Program-made: the position numbers and the translations under genes
Shown here: one piece after another, positions 51,836 to 61,565 of the stretch
Position numbering within the stretch: the stretch's first letter is position 1
Layout of the letters: each line of letters opens with the position of its first letter
Assembly: GCF_003259315.1 (NCBI RefSeq)
Contig: NZ_QLLT01000019.1
Coordinates: 62,001 to 126,000, forward strand
From: Kitasatospora sp. SolWspMP-SS2h
GTDB lineage: Bacteria > Actinomycetota > Actinomycetes > Streptomycetales > Streptomycetaceae
Direction: 5' to 3'
Length of the DNA stretch: 64,000 bases
Notes under the pieces: generated by a model
Told to the model about the DNA's origin: nothing
Databases searched by the model: none
Seen by the model: only the letters and a program-made list of their open reading frames with translations

Positions 51836-52981
51836 CTTGCGGCCGACATCGCTGCTGACACCGTCGATGACGAGCAGGTTGGGGATGACGTTCTCGGGGT
51901 GGGAGAGCGCGACGAACTGATGGGCGAGGGCGTGGGCGACGTTCACCATGACCTCGACGCCCTGGGAGCCGAGGTCGGAGAAGGGCCGCCCGTCGACGAT
52001 CGGCAGGTAGTTCTTCTGGCTGACGTGGGAGCCCGGTCGGGAATCGAAGCGCGGCGCGTCGAACGACCGCAGGGTGTGATCGAACGAGCGGTCGAGTGTG
52101 GCGAAGCGTTCCGCGACGGCCGGGTCTTCGCGCCGGGCGGTGTCCGACCGGCCAGTCGGGTCGTCGTGCTCGCGTTCCAGCTCGGCGATCCGGCTGCCCT
52201 GGTCCTGCAGGCGCTGGTGGAGCCGGAGCGCGTCATCGAGGCGGATGAACTGCTCCTCACGACGTGCCTGTTCGGTGGCGAAGCGGCGAATCCGATCTGT
52301 CTCGTCGGTGAGGAACCCCTGGGCCAGGCGATCTGGTTCGGCGCCCAGTACGGCCCGGCGAGCGACTGCCTCGGTACGGGTGCGCTGGAGCGACCGCAGG
52401 TGATCCTGGCTTCGGACGATCAACTGGTCCGTCTCGGCCACCTGCTCGATGACGCGGTCCTGTTCGGCGGCCAGGACAGTGGTGGGGGCGACCGCTGGCG
52501 GAGTCTGTAGACGGAGTCGGCAGGTGCCGGCGTCCCCGCGGTCCGGGACATCGGAGCCGCACCGTGGACAGAGGTGGAACTCGAAGTCGCTGAGCAGGCG
52601 TTCGGCGACGAGAGCCCGGGTGATCCTCCTGCTCTGCGCGACGAGTCGGTCCCGCAATGCGGTGAGCCGGGTGATGGCTGCGCTCTCGGCCCGGAGCGCG
52701 ATCTCCGCTTCCTGGAGCTCAACTTCGGCGTCCGAGATCCGGGTGTGAGCGTCCACCGTGGCAGGAGGGTCGAACGAGCGGTTTAGGGAGGCTTCCGCTT
52801 CCCGCGATGCTGCGAGCTGAGCCACGGTCCGGGTGCGCTGGGCCTGCAACTGGGCCGAGGAGGCGAAGGAACTCGATTCCAGGATCCTCTCCAGCGTCTT
52901 GCCGTCCGCAGTCAGCGACTTGAGCTCGATCAATACATCTCTGAGCTTCTCGCGCAGTTCGGTCGCTTTTGAGTCGAACAT
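51836..52981 (-). pseudogene. Coiled-coil ATPase fragment with degenerate zinc hook, truncated at both ends
   Basis: About 380 residues in one frame show long charged coiled coils ([39 protein letters not shown]), a hook-like [20 protein letters not shown] (fourth Cys replaced by Arg), and a C-terminal [12 protein letters not shown] that looks like the Walker B/D-loop of SMC/Rad50-type ATPases. The N-terminal Walker A half is missing: at 52981 the gene abuts an IS5 transposase fragment. The 3' end is cut near 51836 and runs on in frame toward the LAxTG gene. Proteins of this build occur in phage-defence and DNA-repair systems, but the exact family is not identified. Confidence 0.65.
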
Positions 52982-53004
52982 CCCGTAGTAGATCTCGAAG
53001 ACGT

Positions 53005-53255
53005 TCGGGAAAGGACCGCCGCCACGGCGTGAACCTGCAGGTCATCACCGATCCGACGGGCAGACTCGTGTGGCTCTCGCGAGCCATGCCCGGCCGCACC
53101 CACGACCTGACCGCCGCCCGTACTCACCGCATCGTGAAGACATGCGTCCGACTCCGCATCCCAGCCCTGGCCGACATGGCGTACACCGGCGCCGGCGGCA
53201 CCTTCGCCGTGCCGACCAGACGCCCGCCCCGTAAGGAACTCAGCCCCGCACAGCG
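53005..53255 (+). pseudogene. IS5-type (DDE_Tnp_4) transposase fragment
   Basis: The frame reads [20 protein letters not shown], then LVWLSRAMPGRTHDLTAART and HRIVKTC, LADMAYTGAGGTFAVPTRRP and RKELSPAQ, which is the central/C-terminal catalytic part of IS5-family transposases. The N-terminal half and the terminal inverted repeats are not seen. It directly abuts the truncated ATPase gene and overlaps the end of the next small gene. Confidence 0.75.
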
Positions 53256-53537
53256 GTCCAGGAGCGGTACAGCCCGTCCAGGGCCTCGCCGTCCCCGCCC
53301 GGGACCACCGCTGCCCCGCTGGCCACCTCCACGGCTTCGGCGGCGTTCAGGAGCGCCTGGACGTGGGCGTGCTGGGCCCTGCCCGGCCTGCCGGGTCCGT
53401 TCCAGCGCCCGCTCCTCCCGCTCGTCCACCTCGTACAGGGCGTCCAAGGCGGCCTGGTGGCCGAGCTGGAGATCCTGCTGCCCGTCCTCGTCCGGGTAGT
53501 GGTCGAGGCGGGGCGGGCCGAAGCGCAGTGAGTCCAT
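53240..53537 (-). pseudogene. Small hypothetical gene with an internal frameshift
   Basis: The ATG at 53537 has GGGAGGGG before it and starts MDSLRFGPPRLDHYPDEDGQ, then QDLQLGHQAALDALYEVDER. Near 53400 coding character moves to another frame, which continues AQHAHVQALLNAAEAVEVAS, then GAAVVPGGDGEALDGLYRSW and stops at 53240-53242. Joined, it would be a soluble helical protein of about 98 residues. Family unknown. Either a real frameshift mutation or a sequencing error. Confidence 0.5.
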
Positions 53538-53611
53538 GCCCCTCCCGACCCCCGCTGCTACCGCAGCTCCGGCTCAGGTGCCGTCGGGCCCGAAAGCAAA
53601 CCTGGAAGGTG

Positions 53612-54139
53612 TCATTTGGCATCAGCCCCCGGGAGGGCTCGGTCCGGCTGGGTCTCCACCGCCTTGAGCGGATTGTTCTCGGCCGCTGCCAGGGTGATGG
53701 CGGCAGCTCGCAGTGCATTTTCCCAGGAGCGGAACGCTTCGGGCTGGTTGGTCTCCATAGCGTCGAGGTAGTCCTCCTCGGTGGCCGCCTTGGCGAACTG
53801 CGACTCCAGGTCGGTTCCGGTGTCCGCGATGCCGTACCAGAGGGTGGCGGCCACGTCCTTGGGGGTGATGTCTCCAGCGGTCAGCCGGGCTGCCAGATGG
53901 TGGAGCAGGCACCGCTCAGCCGTTTCGCCGTCCGGGACCGGGACGCGGAGTTCGCCCATGGCCTCCTGAAGCAAGCTCTGGAGTTCGGCGGTGTCCTCGT
54001 TGCTGCTCCGTCCGGCCAGGTCCCGCAGGGCCGGGGAGTCCTGGCCCTCGGCCATCAGCTCGGCAGCAGCCATGGGCAGGTTCTCGGGGAAGACGAGGCC
54101 GACGGAGTGCTGCCAAGCCAGGGTGAATGCGGCATCCAT
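53612..54139 (-). CDS. Hypothetical helical protein
   Basis: Predicted 175-residue acidic soluble protein, MDAAFTLAWQHSVGLVFPEN at the start, with regular amphipathic helices (DTAELQSLLQEAMGELRV; AERCLLHHLAARLTAGDITP; AATLWYGIADTGTDLESQFA). No signal peptide or membrane helix. Codon use fits the genome. I do not recognise the family. It lies in the accessory zone with broken genes on both sides. Confidence 0.65.
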   Translation of the reverse strand: MDAAFTLAWQHSVGLVFPENLPMAAAELMAEGQDSPALRDLAGRSSNEDTAELQSLLQEAMGELRVPVPDGETAERCLLHHLAARLTAGDITPKDVAATLWYGIADTGTDLESQFAKAATEEDYLDAMETNQPEAFRSWENALRAAAITLAAAENNPLKAVETQPDRALPGADAK

Positions 54140-54675
54140 GACGGCATCCTGTCGTGCCCGGCTGCCCAGTGACCAGCGATTTCGCCAGCAACAGACGGTT
54201 GGCTGGCAGGTGGTTGCCCACCCTGTGCGTGTCGTGAGTGCGGAACACCTGGGGCCGGCAGGACCGTGAGAGCTGTCCGAACGCGTGGTGCCCGAGACGC
54301 GGACCAGGCCACAAGGCGGTGGAGGGCCGCGCCGCAGGCACCGAAAGGTACTGGAAGCAATCGCGATCGTCTTGGTCGACGGTCTACCGCCGATAACACG
54401 CGCGCAGTCGAGGCGGCTGGTCGATGGCCTTCCTCTTGGGGCACCGTGAGTTCTCAGGTAGCTGACGTGCCGTCAGGTAAGTCAGCAAAGAGCCAGCATT
54501 CATCCGCCCGCAGACTGCGAAACCCGCCCGTACACGGGAATGGACGATGTGCCTGCGGCCGCTGTTCGGGAGCCCGTCGGCTACCTCCGTCGGTCCTGCG
54601 AACTGTGCCGCGGGTGGCCGCGGAGTGCCCTTCTCTCTGGTGTCCGCGACCGCCGGAGCGCGGTATTCCTGCAGG
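54140..54675. other. Intergenic region without a recognisable gene
   Basis: No frame here resembles a known protein. GC content is visibly lower than in flanking genes around 54380-54560, in keeping with decayed or foreign DNA. No tRNA, repeat or strong hairpin was seen. Confidence 0.4.
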
Positions 54676-55602
54676 TCAGTCGTGGTTTCCGCGCGCCTTG
54701 AGGGTGATCTTCGGGAGTTCCGGGGCGGGTAGCCGGTCGCCCGGGTAGCCGTGGACTTCGCCGAAGCGAACCCCCTTCTGCCAGTCGAGTCGTGCCTGTG
54801 CGATCTCCTCGCCGGACCGGCCGATGAAGTTCCACCACATGACGATGTCCTCGCCGAAGGGCGGGCCGCCGAGCAGGATCAGGCGGGCGGGGGTGGGGGA
54901 GGTGTTGGTGAGGGTGAGGGTGGTGCGGCCGGGCGGGAGGTGGCCGAGGTCGGCGGGGTGGAGGGGGGTGCCGGCGAAGAGGATGTCGCCCTGGTCGACG
55001 AGGAGGCCGTGTTCGAAGGCGGGGTCGACGTCGAGGGTGGTGGTGGCGCCGGCGGGGAGGGTGAGTTCGGCGCCGAGGAGCGGTGTGAAGGTGGGGACGG
55101 GGGAGGTGTCGCCGGCCAGGGTGCCGAGGAAGACGCGGGCCTCGCCGCCGCCGGGGAGCGGGACGGGGGCGGGGGCGTGGTGGTGGAAGTCGCGGCCGGT
55201 GTGCCGGTGGGCGTCGGGGAGGGCGACCCAGAGTTGGACGCCGTGCAGGACGGTGGTGGCGGCGGTGGAGGTCTCGGAGTGCGCGATGCCCCGGCCGGCC
55301 GTCATCAGGTTGAGCTCGCCGGGCCGGACGAAGGCGTGCACGCCGAGGCTGTCGCGGTGCTCGATCTCGCCGCTGAACAGCCAGCTGACGGTCTGCAGGC
55401 CGATGTGCGGGTGCGGGGCGACGTCCATGCCGCCGGTGGTGGCGACGTCGTCGGGGCCGTAGTGGTCGATGAAGCACCAGGCGCCGATCAGGGTGCGGTC
55501 GCGCTGGGGGAGGGTGCGGCGGACGGTCATCGCGCGCGGTCCGCCGAGCGGGACGTCCCGCGGGGGCAGGACTCGGGCGGTGCCGTGGTCGGTGGTGCTC
55601 AT
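54676..55602 (-). CDS. Pirin family protein
   Basis: Predicted 308-residue bicupin. Hallmarks: LIGAWCFIDHYGP, DVAPHPHIGLQTVSWLFSGE (metal His pair), IEHRDSLGVHAFVRPGELNL, MTAGRGIAHSE, and the C-terminal LLGGPPFGEDIVMWWNFIGR. Some pirins are quercetin dioxygenases; the cellular role in actinomycetes is unclear. GGGAGGGAG precedes the ATG at 55602. It is divergent from the AhpD-like gene, sharing a 117-bp promoter region. Confidence 0.9.
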   Translation of the reverse strand: MSTTDHGTARVLPPRDVPLGGPRAMTVRRTLPQRDRTLIGAWCFIDHYGPDDVATTGGMDVAPHPHIGLQTVSWLFSGEIEHRDSLGVHAFVRPGELNLMTAGRGIAHSETSTAATTVLHGVQLWVALPDAHRHTGRDFHHHAPAPVPLPGGGEARVFLGTLAGDTSPVPTFTPLLGAELTLPAGATTTLDVDPAFEHGLLVDQGDILFAGTPLHPADLGHLPPGRTTLTLTNTSPTPARLILLGGPPFGEDIVMWWNFIGRSGEEIAQARLDWQKGVRFGEVHGYPGDRLPAPELPKITLKARGNHD

Positions 55603-55719
55603 CGGGGTGCTCCCTCCCGTGCCGCCGGTCGGCGAACACGTCCAGCAAATCGTTACATCTTCAACTATCATGGACCGCAGCAGCCGACGAACGCCAGTGC
55701 GCGATGGAGGAGAGTCCAG

Positions 55720-56196
55720 GTGACCGAGGTGACCACCCCGACGGGCCGGGTCTATGTCGACAAGCAGACCCCGCAGGCGTTCCGCGCCCTGCTGGGCACC
55801 GCCGAGGCCGTCCGGCAGGCGGCCGCCGACGCCGGACTCGACCGCCGCCTGGTCGAACTCGTCAACCTGCGGGTCTCCCAACTCAACGGCTGCGCCTACT
55901 GCCTGGACGTGCACACCAAGGCCGCGCTCAAGGAGGGCGAAAGCGCGCAGCGGCTCGGCGTGCTGGCCGCCTGGCGGGACGCCGCCGTGTTCGACGAGCG
56001 CGAGCGCGCCGCCCTCGCGCTGGCCGAGGCTACCACCCACCCGTCCGACGCGGACGCGCAGGAGACGGCGTACACGCGGGCCCGGCAGGTCTTCGGCGAC
56101 CAGGAGACGTCCGCGGTGATCTGGGTGGCGATAGCCATCAACGCGTTCAACCGGGTGTCGATCCTCAGCAAGCACCCGGTCCGTCCGGCCCGCTGA
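55720..56196 (+). CDS. Carboxymuconolactone decarboxylase/AhpD-like protein
   Basis: Predicted 158-residue all-helical protein. LVELVNLRVSQLNGCAYCLD followed by VHTKAALKEGE contains the CxxC...H redox site of AhpD-like alkylhydroperoxidases. AFNRVSILSKHPV is the usual C-terminus. GGAGGAGA precedes the GTG at 55720. Divergent pairing with a pirin gene, a frequent arrangement as I recall, suggests a shared response to oxidants or quinones (inference). Confidence 0.9.
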   Translation: MTEVTTPTGRVYVDKQTPQAFRALLGTAEAVRQAAADAGLDRRLVELVNLRVSQLNGCAYCLDVHTKAALKEGESAQRLGVLAAWRDAAVFDERERAALALAEATTHPSDADAQETAYTRARQVFGDQETSAVIWVAIAINAFNRVSILSKHPVRPAR

Positions 56197-56442
56197 CGCT
56201 CCGTCCGGCCCGCTGGCGGCCCGTCCGGCCAGGCCGGTCCCGGTCGGCGGTCCGACGGTGGAGGGCCCGACTCGGCCGACGGGCCGGCCGCCCGTGTTCG
56301 GCGACGCCCTGCCGGCGGGCGGGACGGACGCCCGCCGCACGGGTGGAATCCTCGCGCCCCGGCGGCCGGGCGGGGCCGTCGGGCGCGTCCGGGTGGTGAC
56401 CTGTGCGGAACAGGTCCGCACCCTCCCGGAAGAGATGCCCCC

Positions 56443-57663
56443 ATGCGCCGTCCCCGCGCCCGGCGACTCGCCGTCGCCCTGCTCGCCCTGAGCGCCCTCG
56501 TCCCCGCCGTCCCGGCCGCGGCCGACTCCGGTGCCACGTTCGGCCGCCCGACCGCGCAGCCCGCGCACCGCCCCGTGCACCAATTCGAGGACGAGGACTG
56601 CCCGTTCGACCCGGCCCTCGCGGCCCGGCTGGACGAGGCGATCGCCGGTGTGCGCCAGGAGACCGGTACGCCCGGTGTGATCGTCGGACTGTGGCTGCCC
56701 GGGCGCGGCACGTACGTCCGCGCCGACGGCGTCGCCGACCGGGCCACCGGACAGCCGATGACGCCCGACCTCAACATGCGGATCGGCAGCGAGACCAAGA
56801 CCTTCACCGTCACCGCCGTACTCGAACTCGTCGACCGCGGCCTGGTCGGCCTCGACGACCCGATCGCCGAATACCTCGACGGCGTCCCCGACGGGGAGCA
56901 CATCACGATCCGCCAACTCGCCGAGATGCGCAGCGGACTGTACTCCTACACCTTTGACGACGACTTCGTGCACGCGCTGCTCAGCGACCCCGATCGGCCG
57001 TTCACCCCGCAGGAACTGCTCGGGTACGCGTTCAAGCACGACAACGTGTTCCCGCCCGGCAGCGACTACCAGTACTCGAACACCAACACCGTGCTGCTCG
57101 GCCTGCTGGTCGAGAAGCTCGGCGGGATGCCGCTGCGTGACTTCATCCACCGCAACGTCACCGAGCCCGCGCACCTCCAGCGCACCCTGTTCCCGCGCGG
57201 CGCCGAACTGCCCCGCCCCTACGCGCACGGCTACACCGACCAGACCCTGGACGGACAGGTCGCCGACGCCACGCACTGGAACCCGTCCTGGGGCTGGGCG
57301 GCCGGGGCGATGATCTCCGACCTGCACGACCTGCACGACTGGGCGAAGACCCTGGCCACCGGCACCCTGCTCAGCCCCGCCACCCAGGCCGAACGCGAGA
57401 AGTTCATCCCCGTCCCGGGCTTCGGCGACGGCGCCGGGTACGGTCTCGGCCTGTTCCGGATCGGCGGCTGGGTCGGCCACAACGGCTCGCTGCCCGGCTA
57501 CGAGAGCGTCACCCTCTACCTGCCCGAGCAGGACGCCACCCTGGTGATCCTGCTCAACACCGACATCATCCACGAGGGCAGCGAGCCCTCCACCCTCTTC
57601 GCGAAGGCCGTCACCTCGATCGCCACCCCCGGCCACGTCTACGAGCTGCCCACCGAGAAGTAG
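56443..57663 (+). CDS. Exported serine hydrolase (DD-peptidase/beta-lactamase class C fold)
   Basis: Predicted 406-residue exported protein. Signal RRPRARRLAVALLALSALVP, then AVPAAADS. Motifs: SETK (in RIGSETKTFTV, nucleophile Ser and Lys), YQYSNTNT (YxN) and VGHNGSLPGYES (HxG). Such proteins are usually DD-carboxypeptidases like the Streptomyces R61 enzyme, or esterases. It is far from the wall-recycling block and seems to stand alone. Confidence 0.9.
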   Translation: MRRPRARRLAVALLALSALVPAVPAAADSGATFGRPTAQPAHRPVHQFEDEDCPFDPALAARLDEAIAGVRQETGTPGVIVGLWLPGRGTYVRADGVADRATGQPMTPDLNMRIGSETKTFTVTAVLELVDRGLVGLDDPIAEYLDGVPDGEHITIRQLAEMRSGLYSYTFDDDFVHALLSDPDRPFTPQELLGYAFKHDNVFPPGSDYQYSNTNTVLLGLLVEKLGGMPLRDFIHRNVTEPAHLQRTLFPRGAELPRPYAHGYTDQTLDGQVADATHWNPSWGWAAGAMISDLHDLHDWAKTLATGTLLSPATQAEREKFIPVPGFGDGAGYGLGLFRIGGWVGHNGSLPGYESVTLYLPEQDATLVILLNTDIIHEGSEPSTLFAKAVTSIATPGHVYELPTEK

Positions 57664-57795
57664 CCCCGGCCCCGGATCGAGCCCGCCTCGGTTCCGCCCC
57701 CGGCCGGCCTGTACCGGTCGGCCGGGCGCGGGAGGCGGGGCGAGAGGCGGGGGCGAAAGGGTGCAGGAGGGCGCAGGAGGCGGGGTGCCGGCGGG

Positions 57796-58338
57796 TCAGA
57801 ACCGGTCGCCGGGCAGGTCGGCCGGGCGGATCCGGTAGACCTGGAGGTTCAGGCCGTAGTACTTGGTGGTCTCGCCGACCCAGCGCATGCCCAACCGCTT
57901 CGCCACCGCGTGCGCCCGGTCGTTCTTGGGCCGGGCCACCGCGAAGACCTCCTCGATGTCCTGGGTGAACACCCAGCGCAACAGCGCCAGGCCCGCCTCC
58001 GTCGCGTAGCCCTGCCCCCAGTCCTGCGGGGAGAGCTGCCAGGTGATCTCCAGGTCCTCGTCGTACGGCGGCAGCGGACGGATGCCCAGGCCGCCGACCA
58101 CCTTCCCGTCCTCGCGCCGCTCCACCGCCCACCGCCCGCGCGGCGACAGCAGCCCGGCCTGTTCCCGCTCCCAGCCGCGCAGCACCGAACGCATCGCCTC
58201 GGCATCGACGACCTGGTCCATCACGGGCGTCAGCCAGCGGGCGACATCCGTGGAGCCGTACACGGCCAGTGCGTCCTCGGCGTCGTCCGGTGTCCACTCC
58301 CGGACGAGGAGCCGATCAGTGGTCAGGCTGATCCCCAT
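57796..58338 (-). CDS. GNAT acetyltransferase (RimJ/RimL type)
   Basis: Predicted 180-residue acetyltransferase. LTTDRLLVREWTPDDAEDAL is the usual RimJ/RimL start, WQLSPQDWGQGYATEAGLAL the acetyl-CoA loop, and NDRAHAVAKRLGMRWVGETT the terminal region. The ATG at 58338 is chosen over an upstream in-frame start because GGGAGGA precedes it and the fold starts there. Confidence 0.9.
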   Translation of the reverse strand: MGISLTTDRLLVREWTPDDAEDALAVYGSTDVARWLTPVMDQVVDAEAMRSVLRGWEREQAGLLSPRGRWAVERREDGKVVGGLGIRPLPPYDEDLEITWQLSPQDWGQGYATEAGLALLRWVFTQDIEEVFAVARPKNDRAHAVAKRLGMRWVGETTKYYGLNLQVYRIRPADLPGDRF

Positions 58339-58524
58339 GGGCGGGTCCTCCCTCAGTCGATTGGCGGACGTCTCCCTCCACCGGAGTGTGCGCTCCCTAC
58401 CCGCCCGAGTCGAGCCGGAAGCCTGATCCGCACCACCTGTCACCGGACGGTCACCCGCCCGTCGCCCAGGGACCGCAGCCCCCCCGGGACCGCAGCCCCG
58501 GGACCGCAGTCCCGGGGCCCGGGA

Positions 58525-59286
58525 TCAGCGGCGGCCGGGGAGGGGGAGGTGCAGGCCCCCCGGGTCCTGGCCGCGCAGCGCGAGGGCGGTGTCGACCTCC
58601 TCGGGCAGCGCCTCCAGGCCGAGCAGGCCCAGCGCGAGCCCGGCGGCGGCGCGGTGCCAGTCGCCAGCCCGCCGCAGCAGGGTGTGGCCGCTGCCCAGCA
58701 CCCGGTAACCGGCCACCCGCGCGCCGTCGGCCCGGGCCCGCAGCGCGAACAGATCGGTGTCGCCGGGCGGGGTGATCCTGTCCCGGTCGCCGTGCAGCAG
58801 CAGCACCGAACGGTCCCGCAGGTGCGCGGTCGGCTCGCCCCGCGGGCACCACGGCGCCAGCGCCACCACGCCCCGCACGCACGGGTGGGCCGCCGCCCGC
58901 AGCGCCGCCCGGCCGCCCATCGAGTGCCCGATCAGCACCGTCGGCACCGGCCCCAGCCGCTCCACCAGGTCGGCCAGCGCCGCCTCCGCGTCCCGGGCCG
59001 CGTCCGCCCGGTCGCCGTTCCAGCCCCGGTAGCGGTAGCGCACCATGCCCACCGCCAGCGACCGGCCCGCCGTCGTCCTCCCCGCCGCGCGCTGCACCGC
59101 CCCGGCGAACGGCCGCATCCGCAACCCGGGCAGGTTCAACGCCGTGGGCGGCTCCGCCCCGTGCTCCCTACCGCCGTGCAGCACCAGCACCGCCGCGTCC
59201 GGCGAGGGCGGCAGCGCCCGCCAGGAGAGCAGCCGGTGCACCTCCACCGCCGCGCCGTCGGAGCGCACCGCCACCCGCCCGTCCAT
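58525..59286 (-). CDS. Alpha/beta hydrolase
   Basis: Predicted 253-residue hydrolase: AAVLVLHGGREHGAEP, the nucleophile elbow LIGHSMGGRAAL (about 123), VLLLHGDRDRITPPGDTDLF (Asp) and VLGSGHTLLRRAGDWHRAAA (His). Similar to dienelactone-hydrolase or small esterase types. ATG at 59286. The short space between it and the GNAT gene has repeated GGGACCGCAG units (58479-58516). Confidence 0.85.
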   Translation of the reverse strand: MDGRVAVRSDGAAVEVHRLLSWRALPPSPDAAVLVLHGGREHGAEPPTALNLPGLRMRPFAGAVQRAAGRTTAGRSLAVGMVRYRYRGWNGDRADAARDAEAALADLVERLGPVPTVLIGHSMGGRAALRAAAHPCVRGVVALAPWCPRGEPTAHLRDRSVLLLHGDRDRITPPGDTDLFALRARADGARVAGYRVLGSGHTLLRRAGDWHRAAAGLALGLLGLEALPEEVDTALALRGQDPGGLHLPLPGRR

Positions 59287-59783
59287 CGCACCGTCCCTGC
59301 TGTCGCCGTCCGCTGCCGTGCACCGCCGTACACCGCCGTGCACCGTCGTCCGCTGCTGTCCGCAGCCACCCGGAGGGGCTCGCAGCCGCCCGGAGCCGTC
59401 CACCGACGTTCGCACGCGTCCGCCGGGCCCCGGATCTGCCACTGTACGCGGGCACCGCCGCAGGACGGCCCGGCCCCGGAGAAGGACAGCCCCGGAGAAG
59501 GACGGGAGGGCCGGCGGCGGACGGAGGCTTTCCTGTCGCGGTACGGCCGGGGGCGTCGCTTTCCGCCGCGGCGGGTCGACTGCCGGGTGGACCCGTAGGC
59601 GTTGTCCGCGTGGCGGGCACGGTGGGTGGTAGGGGTGTGTGCGGTGGCGGACCGTACCGTCCCACCCCCGTTGCCTGTTGCTCGTTCCGCGTGCCCTGTT
59701 CCTCCTGACGGCCTGCTGGTCCACGGAGTCGCCGACCCGCCGACCTGGTCGGCCAGGCCGGGCCAGACCGGCTGGGGCGGGGG
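59287..59783. other. Intergenic region with short repeats
   Basis: No gene recognised. It holds near-repeats of GTGCACCGCCGT (around 59318-59346) and a 16-bp tandem duplication, CCCCGGAGAAGGACAG then CCCCGGAGAAGGACGG (about 59474-59505). Confidence 0.4.
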
Positions 59784-60110
59784 CTACCGGATTCGTCCTC
59801 GACGGCGCAGGTGCGTCGCCACCACCATCAGCATCGCCAACGCGGCGGCCCAGCCGACCACCACGGCCAGGAGCAGGACCGGTTGGTCCCACACCACTGC
59901 CAGCGCCAGCAGGGCGAACGAGGCGGCCAGACAGCACGAGATCACCGTGACCACGATCCACGGCCGGGCCACCAAGGTCCGTCGTAGCCGGGCCATCCTC
60001 GCTGTCCGCATCGTGCGCAGCTCGCGCTCCAGCTCCTGATCGCTCCCCAGCTCTGCCTCGATCTGTTGGAGGATCAGTAGCTCACGGGGGGAGAGTGCGG
60101 GTCCTTCCAT
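59784..60110 (-). CDS. DUF3040 membrane protein
   Basis: Predicted 108-residue protein with the layout of actinobacterial DUF3040: a short cytosolic part, LSPRELLILQQIEAELGSDQ, then two transmembrane helices (IVVTVISCCLAASFALLALA and QPVLLLAVVVGWAAALAMLM) and a basic tail. GGAGG lies eight bases before the ATG at 60110. Function unknown. Confidence 0.8.
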   Translation of the reverse strand: MEGPALSPRELLILQQIEAELGSDQELERELRTMRTARMARLRRTLVARPWIVVTVISCCLAASFALLALAVVWDQPVLLLAVVVGWAAALAMLMVVATHLRRRGRIR

Positions 60111-60474
60111 CAACCACCTCCGCGCCGCAAGGCAGGCACGCCCCGGCCTTCCCCGCCGACGCGACCCTGCTCCCAGGTAGCAACACATGTGCCCGCTGGA
60201 CGCCGGTTCTAACACCCGAACGCGCGCTCGACGTCCCGTTGTCCATTAGTACTCCTCGCAGTTGACGTCCTGACGGCTCCCGCTCGTCGCCGGGAACGGG
60301 TAGGGCGGCCCGATGCTGTCGCCGCGACCGGTCGCCGGAACCGACCGTGGTGGCTGGTAGGAAGCGCGGAACGCGCGAGGTGGACGGACGGGAGCGATCC
60401 GCTGCCGCACCCGGCCCCGCCTGACCCGCCGCCGTACCGGGTGGGGCCGGGCCGGCGGTGGCGGTAGCGGCCGG
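60111..60474. other. Intergenic region, promoter of the DUF3040 gene
   Basis: No confident gene. A minus-strand ATG at 60246, with GAGGAG ahead of it, opens 54 codons ending at 60082 and overlapping the DUF3040 start in another frame; it might be a leader peptide, but it has no recognisable features. Confidence 0.3.
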
Positions 60475-61386
60475 TCAGCCCTCGGTGGGCGGCTCGGCGA
60501 TCAGGGCGGTGGCTATTCGGCGGAAGCCGACGCTCTCGTAGACCCGCGCCACGGCGTCGTCGCTCGCGGAGAGGAACACCGTCCGGACCCCGGTGGCGCG
60601 GGCGTGCTCGACCAGGTGCGAGGTGACCCGGCGGGCCAGGCCCCGGCGGCGCAGGGCCGGCAGGGTGGCCACCGCGACGATCTCGCTGACCTCGCCGACC
60701 GGCTGGTGGCAGCCGGAGGCGGTGGGGGCGCCGTCCGGCCCGACGGTCGCGGCGAGGACCGTGCGCCCGGCCGTTATCCGGTCGGCCATGCGGGCGGCCG
60801 CGGCCTCCGTGTCGGGGCCCCGCACCGCCTCGGCGAGCTGCTCGGGCCCGGCGGTGCCGACCTGGGTGCCGGCCTCGGCGAAGGCCAGGTGCGGCAGCGT
60901 GACGGCGGCGGGCAGCAGCGGGTCGTCCGGGGCGAGCACCCGGACCTCCGGCCCGTCGTCCGCCGCCGCCCCGGCGTCGGCAGTGGTGGCGTCGGCGGTG
61001 GTGGCCTCGGCGGGGGACGGCTCGTCGAGGTCGAGCACCAGCAGCGGGTGCTCGTGCACCTCCAGCCCGGTGGCCTCGACGGCGGCACGCAGACCCGGTG
61101 TGGTCTCGTGCACCCACTCGAAGCTCTCGGGCGCCCCGATCTCCCGCTGCCGGGCCCGGACCCGCTCGACGTCCGCGGCGGTGAAGACGCCCGGGCCGCC
61201 CGGCGTGGGCCGCCCGTAGTAGTGCCAACCCTGGCCGGTGCGGACGAACAGGGTAAGCGGGCCGTGCTCCTCGGTCGTCGCGGAGAACCGGGGGACCGCG
61301 TCGTAATAGGTTTCGAGCCGGGCCAGGACGTCCTTCGACCCGGGGGTGGGGGTGTCGTTCGCGTCGCGCATCGTGCTGCCGTCCAA
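60475..61386 (-). CDS. GNAT acetyltransferase with N-terminal extension
   Basis: Predicted 303-residue protein (from the TTG at 61386) or 298 (from the ATG at 61371). The ATG seems more natural but has a weak ribosome site; AGGAAG lies 10 bases before the TTG. The N-terminal half (GQGWHYYGRPTPGGPGVFTA; ESFEWVHETTPGLRAAVEAT) is the degenerate first domain typical of tandem-GNAT proteins. The C-terminal half has the acetyl-CoA loop PALRRRGLARRVTSHLVEHA and SASDDAVARVYESVGFRRIA. Substrate unknown. Confidence 0.85.
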   Translation of the reverse strand: MDGSTMRDANDTPTPGSKDVLARLETYYDAVPRFSATTEEHGPLTLFVRTGQGWHYYGRPTPGGPGVFTAADVERVRARQREIGAPESFEWVHETTPGLRAAVEATGLEVHEHPLLVLDLDEPSPAEATTADATTADAGAAADDGPEVRVLAPDDPLLPAAVTLPHLAFAEAGTQVGTAGPEQLAEAVRGPDTEAAAARMADRITAGRTVLAATVGPDGAPTASGCHQPVGEVSEIVAVATLPALRRRGLARRVTSHLVEHARATGVRTVFLSASDDAVARVYESVGFRRIATALIAEPPTEG

Positions 61387-61565
61387 GGGTGTGGTGCTTC
61401 CTCTCGTGGAGGTTGATCAGGCGGCATCACATCAGAGCGGTCGATCGTGTGCACGGGTTTTTTTGAACCGCGCGCACCGCCCGTTCGAAAGACGGCCGGT
61501 GACGGCCCCTCAGGGGCGAACCGTTTCTCCTTGCCACCCGAAGGCCCGCGCGGGCCGAAAACGAG

